A stretch of 64,000 nucleotides of DNA from an uncultured Flavobacteriales bacterium (GTDB lineage Bacteria > Bacteroidota > Bacteroidia > Flavobacteriales_D > Parvicellaceae): assembly GCA_938075455.1 (NCBI GenBank), contig CALJHN010000010.1, forward strand, positions 62,001-126,000, in the 5' to 3' direction. Below are positions 37,546-47,351 of this stretch, piece by piece. A model generated the notes under the pieces. It saw nothing but the letters and a program-made list of their open reading frames with translations, was not told the origin of the DNA and searched no databases. Position numbers and translations under genes: made by a program. Every line of letters begins with the position of its first letter. The first letter of the stretch is position 1.

Positions 37546-40500
37546 ATGCGAAATAGAAGTGCAATATGGGTATTTACCATTTTATTATTTTTAGCCTGTT
37601 TATATCAGCTTTCCTTTTCTTGGGTTACTAAATCTTTTGAAACAAATATTCATGATTTAGCAGAGCAAAAGTACGACTCTCTCTCCAACGAAGCGGTTGA
37701 ATTTGTAATCAATGGAGACACTCTAGTAATAGGTGCTGATAAAGAAAAACAACAGATTGTTTCCCACTATGAACAAAAATTATTAAAAGAAAACAGAGAC
37801 CAACCGACATATCCAATCTTAGATTTAGATTACCAAAGATGTAAAGATCAAGAATTAGGTCTTGGATTAGATCTTCAAGGAGGTATGAGTGTCACTTTAG
37901 AAGTTTCCATTGAAGATTTAGTAAAGAATTTTGCTGGAAACTCTTCCAAAATTTCATTCAAAAACCCTTTTAATGCTGCTCTTAAGGATTTTAAGGAAGG
38001 TTCTACTACAGTAGACTCAGACAGCGATGATTTTATAGGTCTATTTTATGCCCATTACAAAGAGCTTTATCCTAAGAATCCTCCAATGATTTTCTTTAGC
38101 AATGGGCTAAAAGATTATATGGATATTAATTCAGTTGAAAAAACAGCAGCCAATAAAAACGACCAAATAATTCAAACGCTTAGAGATTTGAGTGAAGATG
38201 CTATTCAAAAAACACATAGGATAATAGAATCTAGAATCAATAAGTTTGGTGTTAGCCAGCCTAACATCAAAAAGCTTGCTGTTTCTGGCAGACTTCAGAT
38301 TGAGCTTCCTGGAGCAAAGGACAAAAATAGAATTAGAAATTTACTTCAGTCTACTGCCAGCTTAGAATTTTGGGACGGAGCTCATGCAGATTGGACAGAT
38401 GAGTTTTTGGAGTTGAATAAGGCAGTTTCCAAAGAGTTAACTAATGAAGTTGAATCGGATTTTATAGAAATTTCTCAAGACTCTTTAAATTCTTTATCTG
38501 CAATTGAAGTAGAAACTTACATGAACGTTAAGAAAGCTAACGATTCTTTGCTTGAAGAAAAATCTTTAGAAAGAGTAATCCAAGACTCTATTATGTTAGC
38601 CGATGGAAAGATTTTAAATGGTAGTCTTTGGTTTATTCACACATCAAATAGCCCCTACATTGGGGTTGCAAAGTCTGTGGATACTGCTAAAATTAATTCT
38701 ATGCTTAAGTCTAAGGTTGCAAGAGATATTTTTAATCTTAGAAGACATAAATTTTTATGGTCAAGAGATGTGAGTACATATGAAACATCTCAAAGTTTCA
38801 CTGGTCATACTTTAATGGCAATTGAAATACCAACTAGTGGAGAACCTAAGATTAATGGAGAAGATGTGGTAAATGCTTCTCAAAGTTTTGACAATGATTC
38901 TAAACCATCGGTGGCACTTTCTTTCAATTCAAATGTTGCAGATGTTTGGGCAAAGTGGACAGAACAGAAAGTTGGAAAAGTAATAGCAATTGTTTTAGAT
39001 GATCAGGTTTTTTCATCTCCTTTTATAAGACAAAAAATAACAGGTGGAAATACAGAAATTTCTGGTGGATTTGAAACGATTGAAGAAGCTCAAGATTTAG
39101 CAAATATTTTAAAAGCTGGTTCCCTCCCAGTTCCTGCTGTAATTGTAGACGAAGCTATTGTAGGCCCATCCCTTGGTGAGGAAAATATTAATTCAGGACT
39201 TTGGTCTTTTTTCTTTGCTTTTTTATTGGTTCTTTTTTATATGATTTTTTATTACAAGAGAGCTGGTTGGGTTGCAAATGTCGCATTGATAGCAAATGTA
39301 TTTTTTATCATCGGAACTTTAGCTTCCCTAGGTGCAGCTTTGACATTACCTGGTATAGCAGGATTAGTCTTAACTATTGGAATGTCTGTAGATGCAAATG
39401 TTCTTATTTATGAGAGAGTAAGAGAGGAACTGAAAAATGGAAAGGGAATTAAATTAGCTATTCAGGATGGTTATAAGCATGCTTATTCTGCAATTATTGA
39501 TGCTAATGTAACTTCACTTCTTACAGCAGTAGTTCTAGCTTACTTTGGATCTGGACCTATTCAAGGGTTTGCTACTACATTAATAATAGGTGTTTTTACT
39601 TCACTGTTTTCTGCAATTTTTATAACTAGATTAATTTTCTCTTACTTTTTAGATTCTAAAAGAGACGTTCATTTTTCTAGAAAATTTACAGAAAATTTAT
39701 TTACTGGAAGTACGATAGAATTTTTAAATAAAAGGAAAGTATTTTATGTCTTTTCAGCATTGATTGTTGGTTTTGGAATTTTTTCATTATCAACTAAAGG
39801 ATTAGATGGAGGAGTTGAATTTACTGGTGGAAGAACTTACAGGGTTGAGTTTTCAGAAAAAATAGATAAATCTGCGGTTCAAAATGCTGTAAGTAATAGA
39901 TGCGTTGATGACAAAGGAAATTATATAGCACCTGAAGTTAAAACAGTAGATAACGCTTATACTCTAGAAATAACTACCAAATACTTAGAAAAATCTGTTC
40001 TTAAAAATAAAGTTAAAGTTGCAAAAATAGATGCCTCATTAGCTCAAGCATTTCAGGATTTAGGTTATTCAAATATTGAGGATGTTAATGACGGTTTGAC
40101 TTATAATCTTTTGACTTCTAGAGGAGTTGAGAGTCAAATCTCAGATGAGTTAATTAAAGGTTCTTTTTTAGCAGTAATTTTCTCTTTATTTATAATATTT
40201 ATATATATAGCTTACAGATTTAGAAAGTGGCAATTCGGCCTTGGTGCTTTAATTGCTATGTTCCATGACGTTTTGGTAGTTCTTGGTTTGTTTTCTATAT
40301 TTTACAATGTTGTTCCATTCTCTATGGAAATTGATCAAGCTTTTATAGCTGCAATTTTAACAGTTGTAGGTTATTCTATCAACGATACTGTTGTTGTTTT
40401 TGATAGAATCAGAGAGTACTCTGTTCTTCACAAAAAATCATCTGCTGTACAAGTAGTTGATAGAGCTTTAAATAGTACACTTTCTAGAACTATCAACACT

Positions 40501-40668
40501 TCATTAAGTACATTTTTAGTTCTTCTAACAATATTTATTTTTGGAGGTGAATCTATTAAAGGGTTTGCTTTTGCCTTAATGGTTGGGGTAGTTGTAGGAA
40601 CTTATTCTTCATTATTTATAGCAACGCCTCTTGTGGTAGATTTATCAAAAAATAAAATTAACGCATAA
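37546..40668 (+). CDS. secDF: SecDF protein-export fusion
   Basis: A 1040-residue fusion of SecD and SecF, as usual in Bacteroidota. The SecD part has an N-terminal membrane helix, LGLGLDLQGGMSVTLEV, a large periplasmic region and five helices with TIGMSVDANVLIYERVREEL. The SecF part starts near residue 720 with LDGGVEFTGGRTY and has TVVGYSINDTVVVFDRIRE. It uses the proton gradient to pull proteins out of SecYEG. The tatA-type gene follows with a 1-base overlap (TAATG). Confidence 0.96.
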   Translation: MRNRSAIWVFTILLFLACLYQLSFSWVTKSFETNIHDLAEQKYDSLSNEAVEFVINGDTLVIGADKEKQQIVSHYEQKLLKENRDQPTYPILDLDYQRCKDQELGLGLDLQGGMSVTLEVSIEDLVKNFAGNSSKISFKNPFNAALKDFKEGSTTVDSDSDDFIGLFYAHYKELYPKNPPMIFFSNGLKDYMDINSVEKTAANKNDQIIQTLRDLSEDAIQKTHRIIESRINKFGVSQPNIKKLAVSGRLQIELPGAKDKNRIRNLLQSTASLEFWDGAHADWTDEFLELNKAVSKELTNEVESDFIEISQDSLNSLSAIEVETYMNVKKANDSLLEEKSLERVIQDSIMLADGKILNGSLWFIHTSNSPYIGVAKSVDTAKINSMLKSKVARDIFNLRRHKFLWSRDVSTYETSQSFTGHTLMAIEIPTSGEPKINGEDVVNASQSFDNDSKPSVALSFNSNVADVWAKWTEQKVGKVIAIVLDDQVFSSPFIRQKITGGNTEISGGFETIEEAQDLANILKAGSLPVPAVIVDEAIVGPSLGEENINSGLWSFFFAFLLVLFYMIFYYKRAGWVANVALIANVFFIIGTLASLGAALTLPGIAGLVLTIGMSVDANVLIYERVREELKNGKGIKLAIQDGYKHAYSAIIDANVTSLLTAVVLAYFGSGPIQGFATTLIIGVFTSLFSAIFITRLIFSYFLDSKRDVHFSRKFTENLFTGSTIEFLNKRKVFYVFSALIVGFGIFSLSTKGLDGGVEFTGGRTYRVEFSEKIDKSAVQNAVSNRCVDDKGNYIAPEVKTVDNAYTLEITTKYLEKSVLKNKVKVAKIDASLAQAFQDLGYSNIEDVNDGLTYNLLTSRGVESQISDELIKGSFLAVIFSLFIIFIYIAYRFRKWQFGLGALIAMFHDVLVVLGLFSIFYNVVPFSMEIDQAFIAAILTVVGYSINDTVVVFDRIREYSVLHKKSSAVQVVDRALNSTLSRTINTSLSTFLVLLTIFIFGGESIKGFAFALMVGVVVGTYSSLFIATPLVVDLSKNKINA

Positions 40669-40916
40669 TGTTTTTTTGTAGTATCCAGCTATTACTTCTA
40701 GAGGGAATCAGTGCTGGAGAACTAATATTTGTTTTTTTAGTAGTTCTATTGTTTTTTGGTTCAAAAAGTATTCCAAAAATTGCAAGAAGCCTTGGAAGAG
40801 GTATGAGACAATTAAGAGATGCCTCTCAACAAATACAGGAAGATATTAAGACAGCTGCTTTTGACGATGACGAGATTACAGGATCTCTAAATAATAAAAA
40901 AGAGAAAAAAGAATAA
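40668..40916 (+). CDS. tatA: TatA/E-family twin-arginine translocase subunit
   Basis: An 82-residue protein: a single membrane helix at about residues 15-31, a hinge FFGSKSIPKIARSLG, an amphipathic helix and a charged tail ending in Lys and Glu. This is the TatA/TatE layout; TatA forms the pore-like assembly for folded proteins. TatB cannot be fully excluded. tatC is not in the window. It is translationally coupled to secDF. Confidence 0.9.
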   Translation: MFFCSIQLLLLEGISAGELIFVFLVVLLFFGSKSIPKIARSLGRGMRQLRDASQQIQEDIKTAAFDDDEITGSLNNKKEKKE

Positions 40917-40929
40917 AATTTTCTTATAA

Positions 40930-41940
40930 TTAGACTTTGGCAGATTTAACAGTCTTTACTATTCTTCCTGCAATTTTGTATGGATCTCCGTTAGATGCAG
41001 GCCTTCTATCTTCTAGCCAGCCTTTCCAACCTTGCTCAACAGTAATGATTGGTATTCTTATTGATGCTCCTCTGTCAGAAACCCCATAACTAAAGTCACT
41101 AATAGCTGCAGTTTCGTGAAGACCAGTTAATCTTTGATCATTAAACTGACCATAAACTTCTATGTGTTCTTTGGTAACGGACCTAAACGCTTCACATATT
41201 TTTTCATAAATTTCTTTAGACCCACATGTTCTAAGTAATGTGTTAGAGAAATTTGCATGCATTCCAGATCCGTTCCAGTCTCCTTTAACTGGTTTTGGAT
41301 GGTATTCTATATAATATCCATGGTCTTCAGTTAACCTATCTAAAATATATCTAGCAATCCACATTTCGTCACCTGCTTTTTTAGCTCCCTTTGCAAACAA
41401 CTGAAATTCCCATTGTCCACTGGCTACTTCTTGGTTGATTCCTTCAATATTAATACCAGCTTCTATGCAAATGTCAGCGTGTTCTTCAACCAAGTGTCTT
41501 CCATGAGTATTTCTTCCACCTACAGAACAATAATACATTCCTTGAGGGCCGGGATATCCACCAACTGGAAATCCTAATGGGAGCTGAGTATTGACATCCA
41601 TAATAAAATACTCCTGTTCAAAACCAAACCAAAAATCGTTGTCATCATCATCAATTTTAGCTCTCGCATTAGATTCGTGTGGAGTCCCGTCAGATTTCAA
41701 AACTTCTGTCATTATTAAAAATCCATTTTCTCTCACTGGATCTGGATAGCAAGCAACTGGTTTTAATAAACAATCTGATGAACTTCCTTCGGCTTGTTTG
41801 GTAGAACTTCCGTCAAAAGACCATATGGGACAGTCTTTAAGCTCTCCACTAAAATCTTCAATTATTTTAGTTTTACTTCTCATGTTTTGAGTTGGATTAT
41901 AACCATCCAGCCAAATGTATTCTAATTTTGATTTTGCCAT
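40930..41940 (-). CDS. glnII: Glutamine synthetase, GSII (eukaryotic-like) type
   Basis: A 336-residue GSII enzyme making glutamine from glutamate, ammonia and ATP. The beta-grasp domain contains YIWLDGYNP and the WSFDGSSTKQAEG loop. The catalytic domain has FGFEQEYFIMD, NGSGMHANFSNTLLR (ATP/glutamate site), RLTGLHETAAISDFSYGVSDRGASIRIP and ends RRPASNGDPYKIAGRIV. No adenylylation tyrosine loop exists in this type. It converges with tatA, and its upstream region carries inverted repeats. Confidence 0.94.
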   Translation of the reverse strand: MAKSKLEYIWLDGYNPTQNMRSKTKIIEDFSGELKDCPIWSFDGSSTKQAEGSSSDCLLKPVACYPDPVRENGFLIMTEVLKSDGTPHESNARAKIDDDDNDFWFGFEQEYFIMDVNTQLPLGFPVGGYPGPQGMYYCSVGGRNTHGRHLVEEHADICIEAGINIEGINQEVASGQWEFQLFAKGAKKAGDEMWIARYILDRLTEDHGYYIEYHPKPVKGDWNGSGMHANFSNTLLRTCGSKEIYEKICEAFRSVTKEHIEVYGQFNDQRLTGLHETAAISDFSYGVSDRGASIRIPIITVEQGWKGWLEDRRPASNGDPYKIAGRIVKTVKSAKV

Positions 41941-41967
41941 TTCAATAAAAATATAATATAGTTACAA

Positions 41968-41975
41968 CAAATATA
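41968..41975 (-). promoter_or_regulatory. TAnnTTTG promoter box of glutamine synthetase
   Basis: TATATTTG on the minus strand, exact consensus, ends 27 bases before the ATG. The usual -33 TTG is not evident, which would fit an activated promoter. Confidence 0.6.
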
Positions 41976-42040
41976 TATTTTTCAGTTTTTTAATCTACTT
42001 TTTAAGTGTTATATGCAAATAATATTTATCAACAAATCCC

Positions 42041-42074
42041 AACCTTAGTGTTGATTAAACACCAAATTGAGGTT
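42041..42074. repeat. Nested inverted repeat
   Basis: Outer arms AACCT (42041-42045) and AGGTT (42070-42074) enclose inner arms GTGTT (42048-42052) and AACAC (42058-42062) with a 5-base loop. It lies 66 bases upstream of the GS promoter box. No T-tract follows on either strand. Confidence 0.45.
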
Positions 42075-42105
42075 AAATTCCAAATTATTTTTATGATGTT
42101 TTTAA

Positions 42106-42126
42106 GTAAATCTTTGCGAGATTTAC
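42106..42126. repeat. Perfect 8-base inverted repeat
   Basis: GTAAATCT-TTGCG-AGATTTAC, two perfect 8-base arms around 5 bases. It lies 55 bases before the PorE-like start. It could be a dimeric operator or a hairpin in the leader. Confidence 0.5.
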
Positions 42127-42180
42127 AGATTTATGAACTTTTAAGAAAATAATTAGTTATTTTGCAATAAAATATAGTTT

Positions 42181-44247
42181 ATGAAACAATTTATTTTTGT
42201 AAGATCTTTTTTAAAAAAAACAAAATTAATACTGATTTTAATTTTTCTTTCATTGTGGTCTGGCTATTCTCAGAGTAAAAACCCTTTTGTCATCCAGGCT
42301 GATTTAAACTTTAAAAATGAAGCATATTTTGATGCAATTGATTTATATAAAAAGGGAGAGGTAAAAGAAAAAGACATTGAAGAAAAAGGTAGAATTAATT
42401 TTCAAATTGCTGAGTGTTATAGATTGGATGTTGAACCAGCTCAAGCGGAAACATACTACAAAAGAGCTTTTAAACTAAAGTACCAAAAAAACCATCCTAA
42501 ATTATATATATTACTTGCAGATGTATTGGTAGAAGAAGGAGAATATGAATCTGCAGCTGAAAACATAAAAAAATATTTAGAAATATTTCCAAATGATAAG
42601 CATGCAAATATTTTACTTAAGTCCTGCGAGCATTACGCAGATGGAGTAAGAAATAAGACCAAACACCTGATTCAAAATGAAAGACAAATCAATTCAGAAC
42701 ATTATGATTATTCACCTGCATGGGCAGATATAAACCATAATACTATTGTTTTTGTATCTGCTAGAGATGGATCTAATGGAGACGGTATTGATTCTAGAAC
42801 AGGAGATAGTTTCATGGATTTATGGTCTACGACAAGAGACAATAATGGCAAATGGAGTGAGCCTCAACTTCTACCCAATTCTATTAACTCTAAAGACAAC
42901 GAGGGCCCTTCAGTTCTTTCTCCATCAGGAGATGAAATTTATTTTACCAGGTGTCCTAGAATGAAAAAAGTGGATTTAGGGTGTGCAATATTTTACTCAA
43001 AAAGAAAAGGGGATTCTTGGACACAAGCTAAAAAGATTAAATTAAAGCCTGAAGATGCTGATACTTTATCTTGTGGTCATCCTGCTATGGATTCTGAAAT
43101 GAAGATAATGATTTTTGCTGCTGACTTCCCTGGTGGATACGGAATGCATGATTTGTGGATTTCTGAGTACGACCCAAGAGAAGAGAATTGGATGACACCT
43201 GTCAATTTAGGTCCTGAAATAAATAGTATAGGTGATGAAATGTTCCCATATCTTTCAGAAAATGGAGATTTGTATTTTTCATCTGATAGTTATGAAGGGT
43301 TTGGAGGATTAGATATGTTCAAAGCTAAGAAGGTAGGGGATAATAAATGGTCAGATTTAGAAAATTTAAGATATCCATTAAATTCAAATGAGCATGATTT
43401 TGGAATTATTTTAGAGAGAAATACAGATAGAAGAGGAATGTTTACATCTTCTAGAGAAGGAACAAAGGGTCACGATGATATTTTTAATTTTAACATTCCA
43501 CCAGTCTTATTAAAATATTACGTAGAAGTAACCAATTCAGAAACAGGAGACCCAGTACCCGGAGCTACTATAAAAGTTACTACAATTGATACTTCTGGAG
43601 GAATTATAGACGAGTTTGTTAAAACAACAGATGTTGATGGAACTATTCTTTTTAATGAAATTTCAAAAGGGAAAAGATATATCAAACATGATTTAATTTA
43701 TGAAGTTGAGTGCCAAAAAGATAGTTTTTTAGTAAGAAAATCAAAGTTTTCAACTTTTAATCTAGAAGATAATAAAACTTTTTATGATCCTTTTGAAGTT
43801 CAACCAGTTAGTGAAAAAGCAATTGATTTTCCAGAAGTTCAATATGCTTTGGATAAAGCCGAACTTTTAGTTGATACTTTACAGTCTTCCGATACCAAAA
43901 TAAATTCAAAGGATTCTTTAGACTTTCTTTATACTACTTTAATTGATAATCCATCAATAGTTATTGAATTGCAAGCTCATACAGACTGTAGAGGAGGGGA
44001 TGATTATAATCAAAAACTTTCTCAAAGAAGAGCCCAGTCTTGTGTAGATTATTTAATTTCAAAAGGAATTCCAGCTGAACGTATGAAAGCGGTAGGATAT
44101 GGAGAAGCTAAGCCAAAAATGGAGGGGTTAGAATGTGACGCTATTTCCGATTTATCTACTGTAGAGGAGCAAGAAGCAGCCCATCAAAAAAATAGAAGGA
44201 CTCAATTCATTGTTCTTAACTTTGACTACGTTTCCAAAAATAATTAG
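42181..44247 (+). CDS. PorE-like OmpA-family protein (TPR, PD40 propeller, CRD, OmpA)
   Basis: A 688-residue envelope protein. After a signal peptide (residues 10-31, GYSQ) come TPR-like helices (35-150), a PD40/WD40-like propeller (about 170-440; YDYSPAWADI, EGPSVLSPSGDEIYFTR, GDEMFPYLSENGDLYFSSD), a carboxypeptidase-regulatory-like beta domain (450-530), and an OmpA peptidoglycan-binding domain (ELQAHTDCRGGDDYNQKLSQRRAQSCVDYLISKGI). The same domain order and similar length define PorE of the T9SS, which links the machine to peptidoglycan. There is no lipobox, unlike PorE, and paralogs are common, so the equivalence is tentative. Confidence 0.85.
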   Translation: MKQFIFVRSFLKKTKLILILIFLSLWSGYSQSKNPFVIQADLNFKNEAYFDAIDLYKKGEVKEKDIEEKGRINFQIAECYRLDVEPAQAETYYKRAFKLKYQKNHPKLYILLADVLVEEGEYESAAENIKKYLEIFPNDKHANILLKSCEHYADGVRNKTKHLIQNERQINSEHYDYSPAWADINHNTIVFVSARDGSNGDGIDSRTGDSFMDLWSTTRDNNGKWSEPQLLPNSINSKDNEGPSVLSPSGDEIYFTRCPRMKKVDLGCAIFYSKRKGDSWTQAKKIKLKPEDADTLSCGHPAMDSEMKIMIFAADFPGGYGMHDLWISEYDPREENWMTPVNLGPEINSIGDEMFPYLSENGDLYFSSDSYEGFGGLDMFKAKKVGDNKWSDLENLRYPLNSNEHDFGIILERNTDRRGMFTSSREGTKGHDDIFNFNIPPVLLKYYVEVTNSETGDPVPGATIKVTTIDTSGGIIDEFVKTTDVDGTILFNEISKGKRYIKHDLIYEVECQKDSFLVRKSKFSTFNLEDNKTFYDPFEVQPVSEKAIDFPEVQYALDKAELLVDTLQSSDTKINSKDSLDFLYTTLIDNPSIVIELQAHTDCRGGDDYNQKLSQRRAQSCVDYLISKGIPAERMKAVGYGEAKPKMEGLECDAISDLSTVEEQEAAHQKNRRTQFIVLNFDYVSKNN

Positions 44248-44278
44248 TAATTTATTAATCCCTTAAGGGGCCACTTTA

Positions 44279-45448
44279 ATGAAAGATGATTCTAGATATG
44301 CCCAAAGAGGCGTTAGTTCAGGAAAAGAAGAAGTTCACAAAGCAATTAAAAATATTGACAAAGGGCTATTCCCTAAAGCTTTTTGTAAAATAGTACCCGA
44401 TTATTTTTCCAATAGCGATGACCATTGCATTGTAATGCATGCAGATGGGGCAGGAACAAAATCTTCTTTAGCCTATGCATACTGGAAAGAGACTGGAGAT
44501 ATTTCTGTTTGGAAAGGAATAGCACAAGATGCCCTTATAATGAATATTGACGATTTACTTTGTGTTGGAGCAGTCGAAAATATTTTAGTTTCTTCAACAA
44601 TTGGAAGGAATAAAAACAAAGTTCCTGGCGAGGTAATATCTGCTATTATTCAAGGTTCTGAAGAAATATTAGAAGAACTTAGGTCGTTTGGCTTAAGCAT
44701 TCATTCTACTGGTGGAGAAACTGCCGATGTTGGAGATTTAGTTAGAACAATTATTGTGGACTCTACTGTAGTTGCAAGAATGAAAAAATCGGATGTCATA
44801 TCCAATAAAAATATTCAACCTGGTGATGCCATTATCGGATTATCTTCTTTTGGTAAAACTTCCTATGAAAAACAATACAATGGCGGAATGGGAAGTAATG
44901 GATTAACTTCTGCTAGACACGATGTTTTCGGGAAAAATATTGCTGAGAAATATCCCGAAACTTACGACCATAGTATTAATACTTCTTTGGTCTATTCAGG
45001 TTCTAAAGAACTGACAAGTGCTGTGAAAGATTCTCCTATAAATGCTGGTAAATTAGTCCTATCGCCTACTAGAACATATGCTCCTGTTATTTGTAAAATT
45101 TTAGAAAAACATAGGTCAGATATTAATGGAATGGTTCATTGTAGTGGAGGTGCACAAACTAAAATTCTTCATTTTATCGATAAAAACCATATAATTAAAG
45201 ACAATCTTTTTCCTGTACCTCCTTTGTTTAATTTAATTCAGGAAGAATCACAAACTCCTTGGTCAGAAATGTATAAGGTTTTCAATATGGGACATAGGAT
45301 GGAGATTTACACCAATCCAAGAAATATACAATCTATCATTAATATATGTAATGCGTTTAATTTGGAGGCTAAACAAATAGGAAGAGTTGAAGATTTGAGT
45401 TCTAAAAAGTTAACTATTATTTCAGAAAAGGGGGAATTTACTTACTAA
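44279..45448 (+). CDS. purM: Phosphoribosylformylglycinamidine cyclo-ligase (AIR synthase)
   Basis: A 389-residue purine-biosynthesis enzyme closing the imidazole ring with ATP. Motifs: RYAQRGVSSGKEEVHKAI, HADGAGTKSSLAYAYW, MNIDDLLCVGA, STGGETADVGDLVRTI (PurM-type), GLSSFGKT, and YKVFNMGHRMEIY. This is the divergent, longer Bacteroidota form. A short palindrome CCCTTAAGGG lies 10 bases upstream. The stop overlaps the prfA ATG by 1 base (TAATG). Confidence 0.93.
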   Translation: MKDDSRYAQRGVSSGKEEVHKAIKNIDKGLFPKAFCKIVPDYFSNSDDHCIVMHADGAGTKSSLAYAYWKETGDISVWKGIAQDALIMNIDDLLCVGAVENILVSSTIGRNKNKVPGEVISAIIQGSEEILEELRSFGLSIHSTGGETADVGDLVRTIIVDSTVVARMKKSDVISNKNIQPGDAIIGLSSFGKTSYEKQYNGGMGSNGLTSARHDVFGKNIAEKYPETYDHSINTSLVYSGSKELTSAVKDSPINAGKLVLSPTRTYAPVICKILEKHRSDINGMVHCSGGAQTKILHFIDKNHIIKDNLFPVPPLFNLIQEESQTPWSEMYKVFNMGHRMEIYTNPRNIQSIINICNAFNLEAKQIGRVEDLSSKKLTIISEKGEFTY

Positions 45449-46542
45449 TGAGTGATAAGGGATTACTTAACAAGTTAGAGCAAATCGCCATAAAATATGA
45501 CGAGATATCTAAACAGATGGTAGATCCTGATGTTATTAATGACATGAAGAGATATGTAAGTTTAAATAAAGAATATAAAGAACTTACAGAAGTGGTAAAT
45601 ACTTACAATTCTTACAAAGATATACTTGACAATATAGAAAATGCAAAATCCATTTTACAAACGGAAACTGACTCTGAGTTTAAGGACATGGCTCGAGAAG
45701 AGCTAGAGGAATTTCAGCGTGCAAAGACCGATTTAGATGAAAAAATAAAATGGTTATTAATACCTAAAGATCCGAATGACAATAAAAATGTCATAATGGA
45801 AATTAGATCTGGAACTGGAGGGGATGAAGCTTGTATTTTTGTGGAGGATGTTTTCAGAATGTTTACTATGTTTTTCAAAGAAAAATCATGGAATTTTGAA
45901 GTTCTTAATTCTAATGAAGGAGGTACAAAAGGATTTAGAGAAATATCGCTTAGTATTTCTGGAGAAGAAGTTTATGGGAAATTAAAATTTGAATCTGGAG
46001 TCCATAGAGTTCAGAGAGTTCCCGAAACAGAGTCTCAGGGGAGGGTTCATACCTCAGCGATTACTGTAGCTGTTCTTCCCGAAGCAGAAGAAGTAGATTT
46101 TGAACTTAACTTAACAGATGTAAAAAAAGATACCTTTAGAGCTTCTGGTGCAGGGGGACAACATGTAAATAAAACCGAATCTGCAGTTAGGGTTACGCAC
46201 TTGCCGACAGGCACAGTAGTAGAATGTCAAGATGGTCGTTCACAGCACAAGAACTATGAAAAAGCACTAAAGGTTTTAAGGTCTAGACTGTATCAAGCAG
46301 AAGAAGAAAGATTGGATAAGGAAAGGGCAGATGAGAGAAAATCATTAATATCTACTGGAGATAGGTCTGCAAAAATAAGAACTTACAATTATCCTCAGGG
46401 TAGAATTACAGACCATAGAATAAATAAGACTATCTATAGTCTTTCTAACTTTATGAATGGTGATATTCAGGAAATGATAGATGCATTAATAATGGCTGAA
46501 AATGCAGAGAAGCTAAATGAAAGTAAATTAGACGAAGTATGA
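45448..46542 (+). CDS. prfA: Peptide chain release factor 1
   Basis: A 364-residue class I release factor for UAA and UAG. The catalytic loop GAGGQHVNKTESAVR is intact; upstream lie GTGGDEA and HRVQRVPETESQGRVHTSAITVAVLPE. The stop-recognition motif here reads PET (RF1-type PxT) rather than SPF of RF2. It is in the middle of purM-prfA-pyrF, with 1-base and 4-base overlaps on either side, so the three genes are translated as one coupled unit. Confidence 0.96.
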   Translation: MSDKGLLNKLEQIAIKYDEISKQMVDPDVINDMKRYVSLNKEYKELTEVVNTYNSYKDILDNIENAKSILQTETDSEFKDMAREELEEFQRAKTDLDEKIKWLLIPKDPNDNKNVIMEIRSGTGGDEACIFVEDVFRMFTMFFKEKSWNFEVLNSNEGGTKGFREISLSISGEEVYGKLKFESGVHRVQRVPETESQGRVHTSAITVAVLPEAEEVDFELNLTDVKKDTFRASGAGGQHVNKTESAVRVTHLPTGTVVECQDGRSQHKNYEKALKVLRSRLYQAEEERLDKERADERKSLISTGDRSAKIRTYNYPQGRITDHRINKTIYSLSNFMNGDIQEMIDALIMAENAEKLNESKLDEV

Positions 46543-47342
46543 CTAGAAATAAAATTATTGAGCAAATACATCATAAAAAATCTTTTTTATGTGTAGGCTT
46601 AGATACTGATATTTCTAAAATACCAAAATTTTTATTGGATTTGGAAGATCCTGTTTTTGAATTTAACAAAAGAATTATCGATGCTACAAAAGATCTTTGT
46701 ATAGCTTATAAACCCAATATAGCGTTCTATGAATCTATGGGAATTGCTGGCTGGAAAAGTCTAAAGAAAACAATAGAATATATTCCTGAAGATATTTTCA
46801 CTATTGCAGATGCCAAAAGGGGGGATATTGGAAATACATCTAAAAAGTATGCTGAAACTTTTTTTTCAACTTATAATTTTGACTCAATAACAGTTGCTCC
46901 ATATATGGGAGAAGACTCCATTACTCCATTCCTTGAATATTCAAATAAATGGACAATTGTTTTAGGTCTAACAAGTAATGATGGTTCCAAATCGTTTCAA
47001 AATTTAGCCTTAGAAAAAGGAAATTTTCTTTTCCAAGAAGTTTTGGAATCTTCTAGTAAATGGGGAACCAAATCAAATATGATGTATGTTGTTGGAGCTA
47101 CCAAAGCAAAAGATTTACTTGAAATAAGAAAGATTATACCAGAACATTTTTTACTAATTCCAGGAATAGGAGCACAGGGAGGAGATTTAGACGAAGTAAT
47201 TAAAAATGGAATTAATAATGATGTAGGTTTATTGATTAATTCTTCTAGAGGAATAATTTATGCTGGTAATGACAGGAATTTTGATTCAAAATCTAGAGAA
47301 GAAGCTTTGAAAATTAAAAATAAAATGTCTAATTACTTATAA
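46539..47342 (+). CDS. pyrF: Orotidine 5'-phosphate decarboxylase
   Basis: A 267-residue enzyme making UMP from OMP. LCVGLDTDISKIP at the start, YKPNIAFYES, and the catalytic DAKRGDIGNTSKKYAE are the marks of the longer type 2 OMP decarboxylase. VVGATKAKDLLEIR and LIPGIGAQGGD form the phosphate-binding end. It overlaps prfA by 4 bases. Pairing with purM gives one operon touching both purine and pyrimidine synthesis. Confidence 0.95.
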   Translation: MTRNKIIEQIHHKKSFLCVGLDTDISKIPKFLLDLEDPVFEFNKRIIDATKDLCIAYKPNIAFYESMGIAGWKSLKKTIEYIPEDIFTIADAKRGDIGNTSKKYAETFFSTYNFDSITVAPYMGEDSITPFLEYSNKWTIVLGLTSNDGSKSFQNLALEKGNFLFQEVLESSSKWGTKSNMMYVVGATKAKDLLEIRKIIPEHFLLIPGIGAQGGDLDEVIKNGINNDVGLLINSSRGIIYAGNDRNFDSKSREEALKIKNKMSNYL

Positions 47343-47351
47343 GTTTAAATT

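Larger units (their letters stand above)
41941..42180. other. 240-base divergent regulatory region between glutamine synthetase and the PorE-like gene
   Basis: No ORF is credible here. It holds the GS promoter box, a nested pair of inverted repeats (42041-42074) and a second perfect 8-base inverted repeat (42106-42126). TTATTTTG just upstream of 42181 is a near match to the promoter consensus for the rightward gene. This is the longest non-coding stretch apart from the tRNA region. Confidence 0.6.

Noticed and set aside
44260..44269. Palindrome CCCTTAAGGG before purM as terminator or operator
   Set aside because: Too short for a stable hairpin (no loop room) and no T-tract; also contains an AAGGGG that is poorly spaced as a Shine-Dalgarno.
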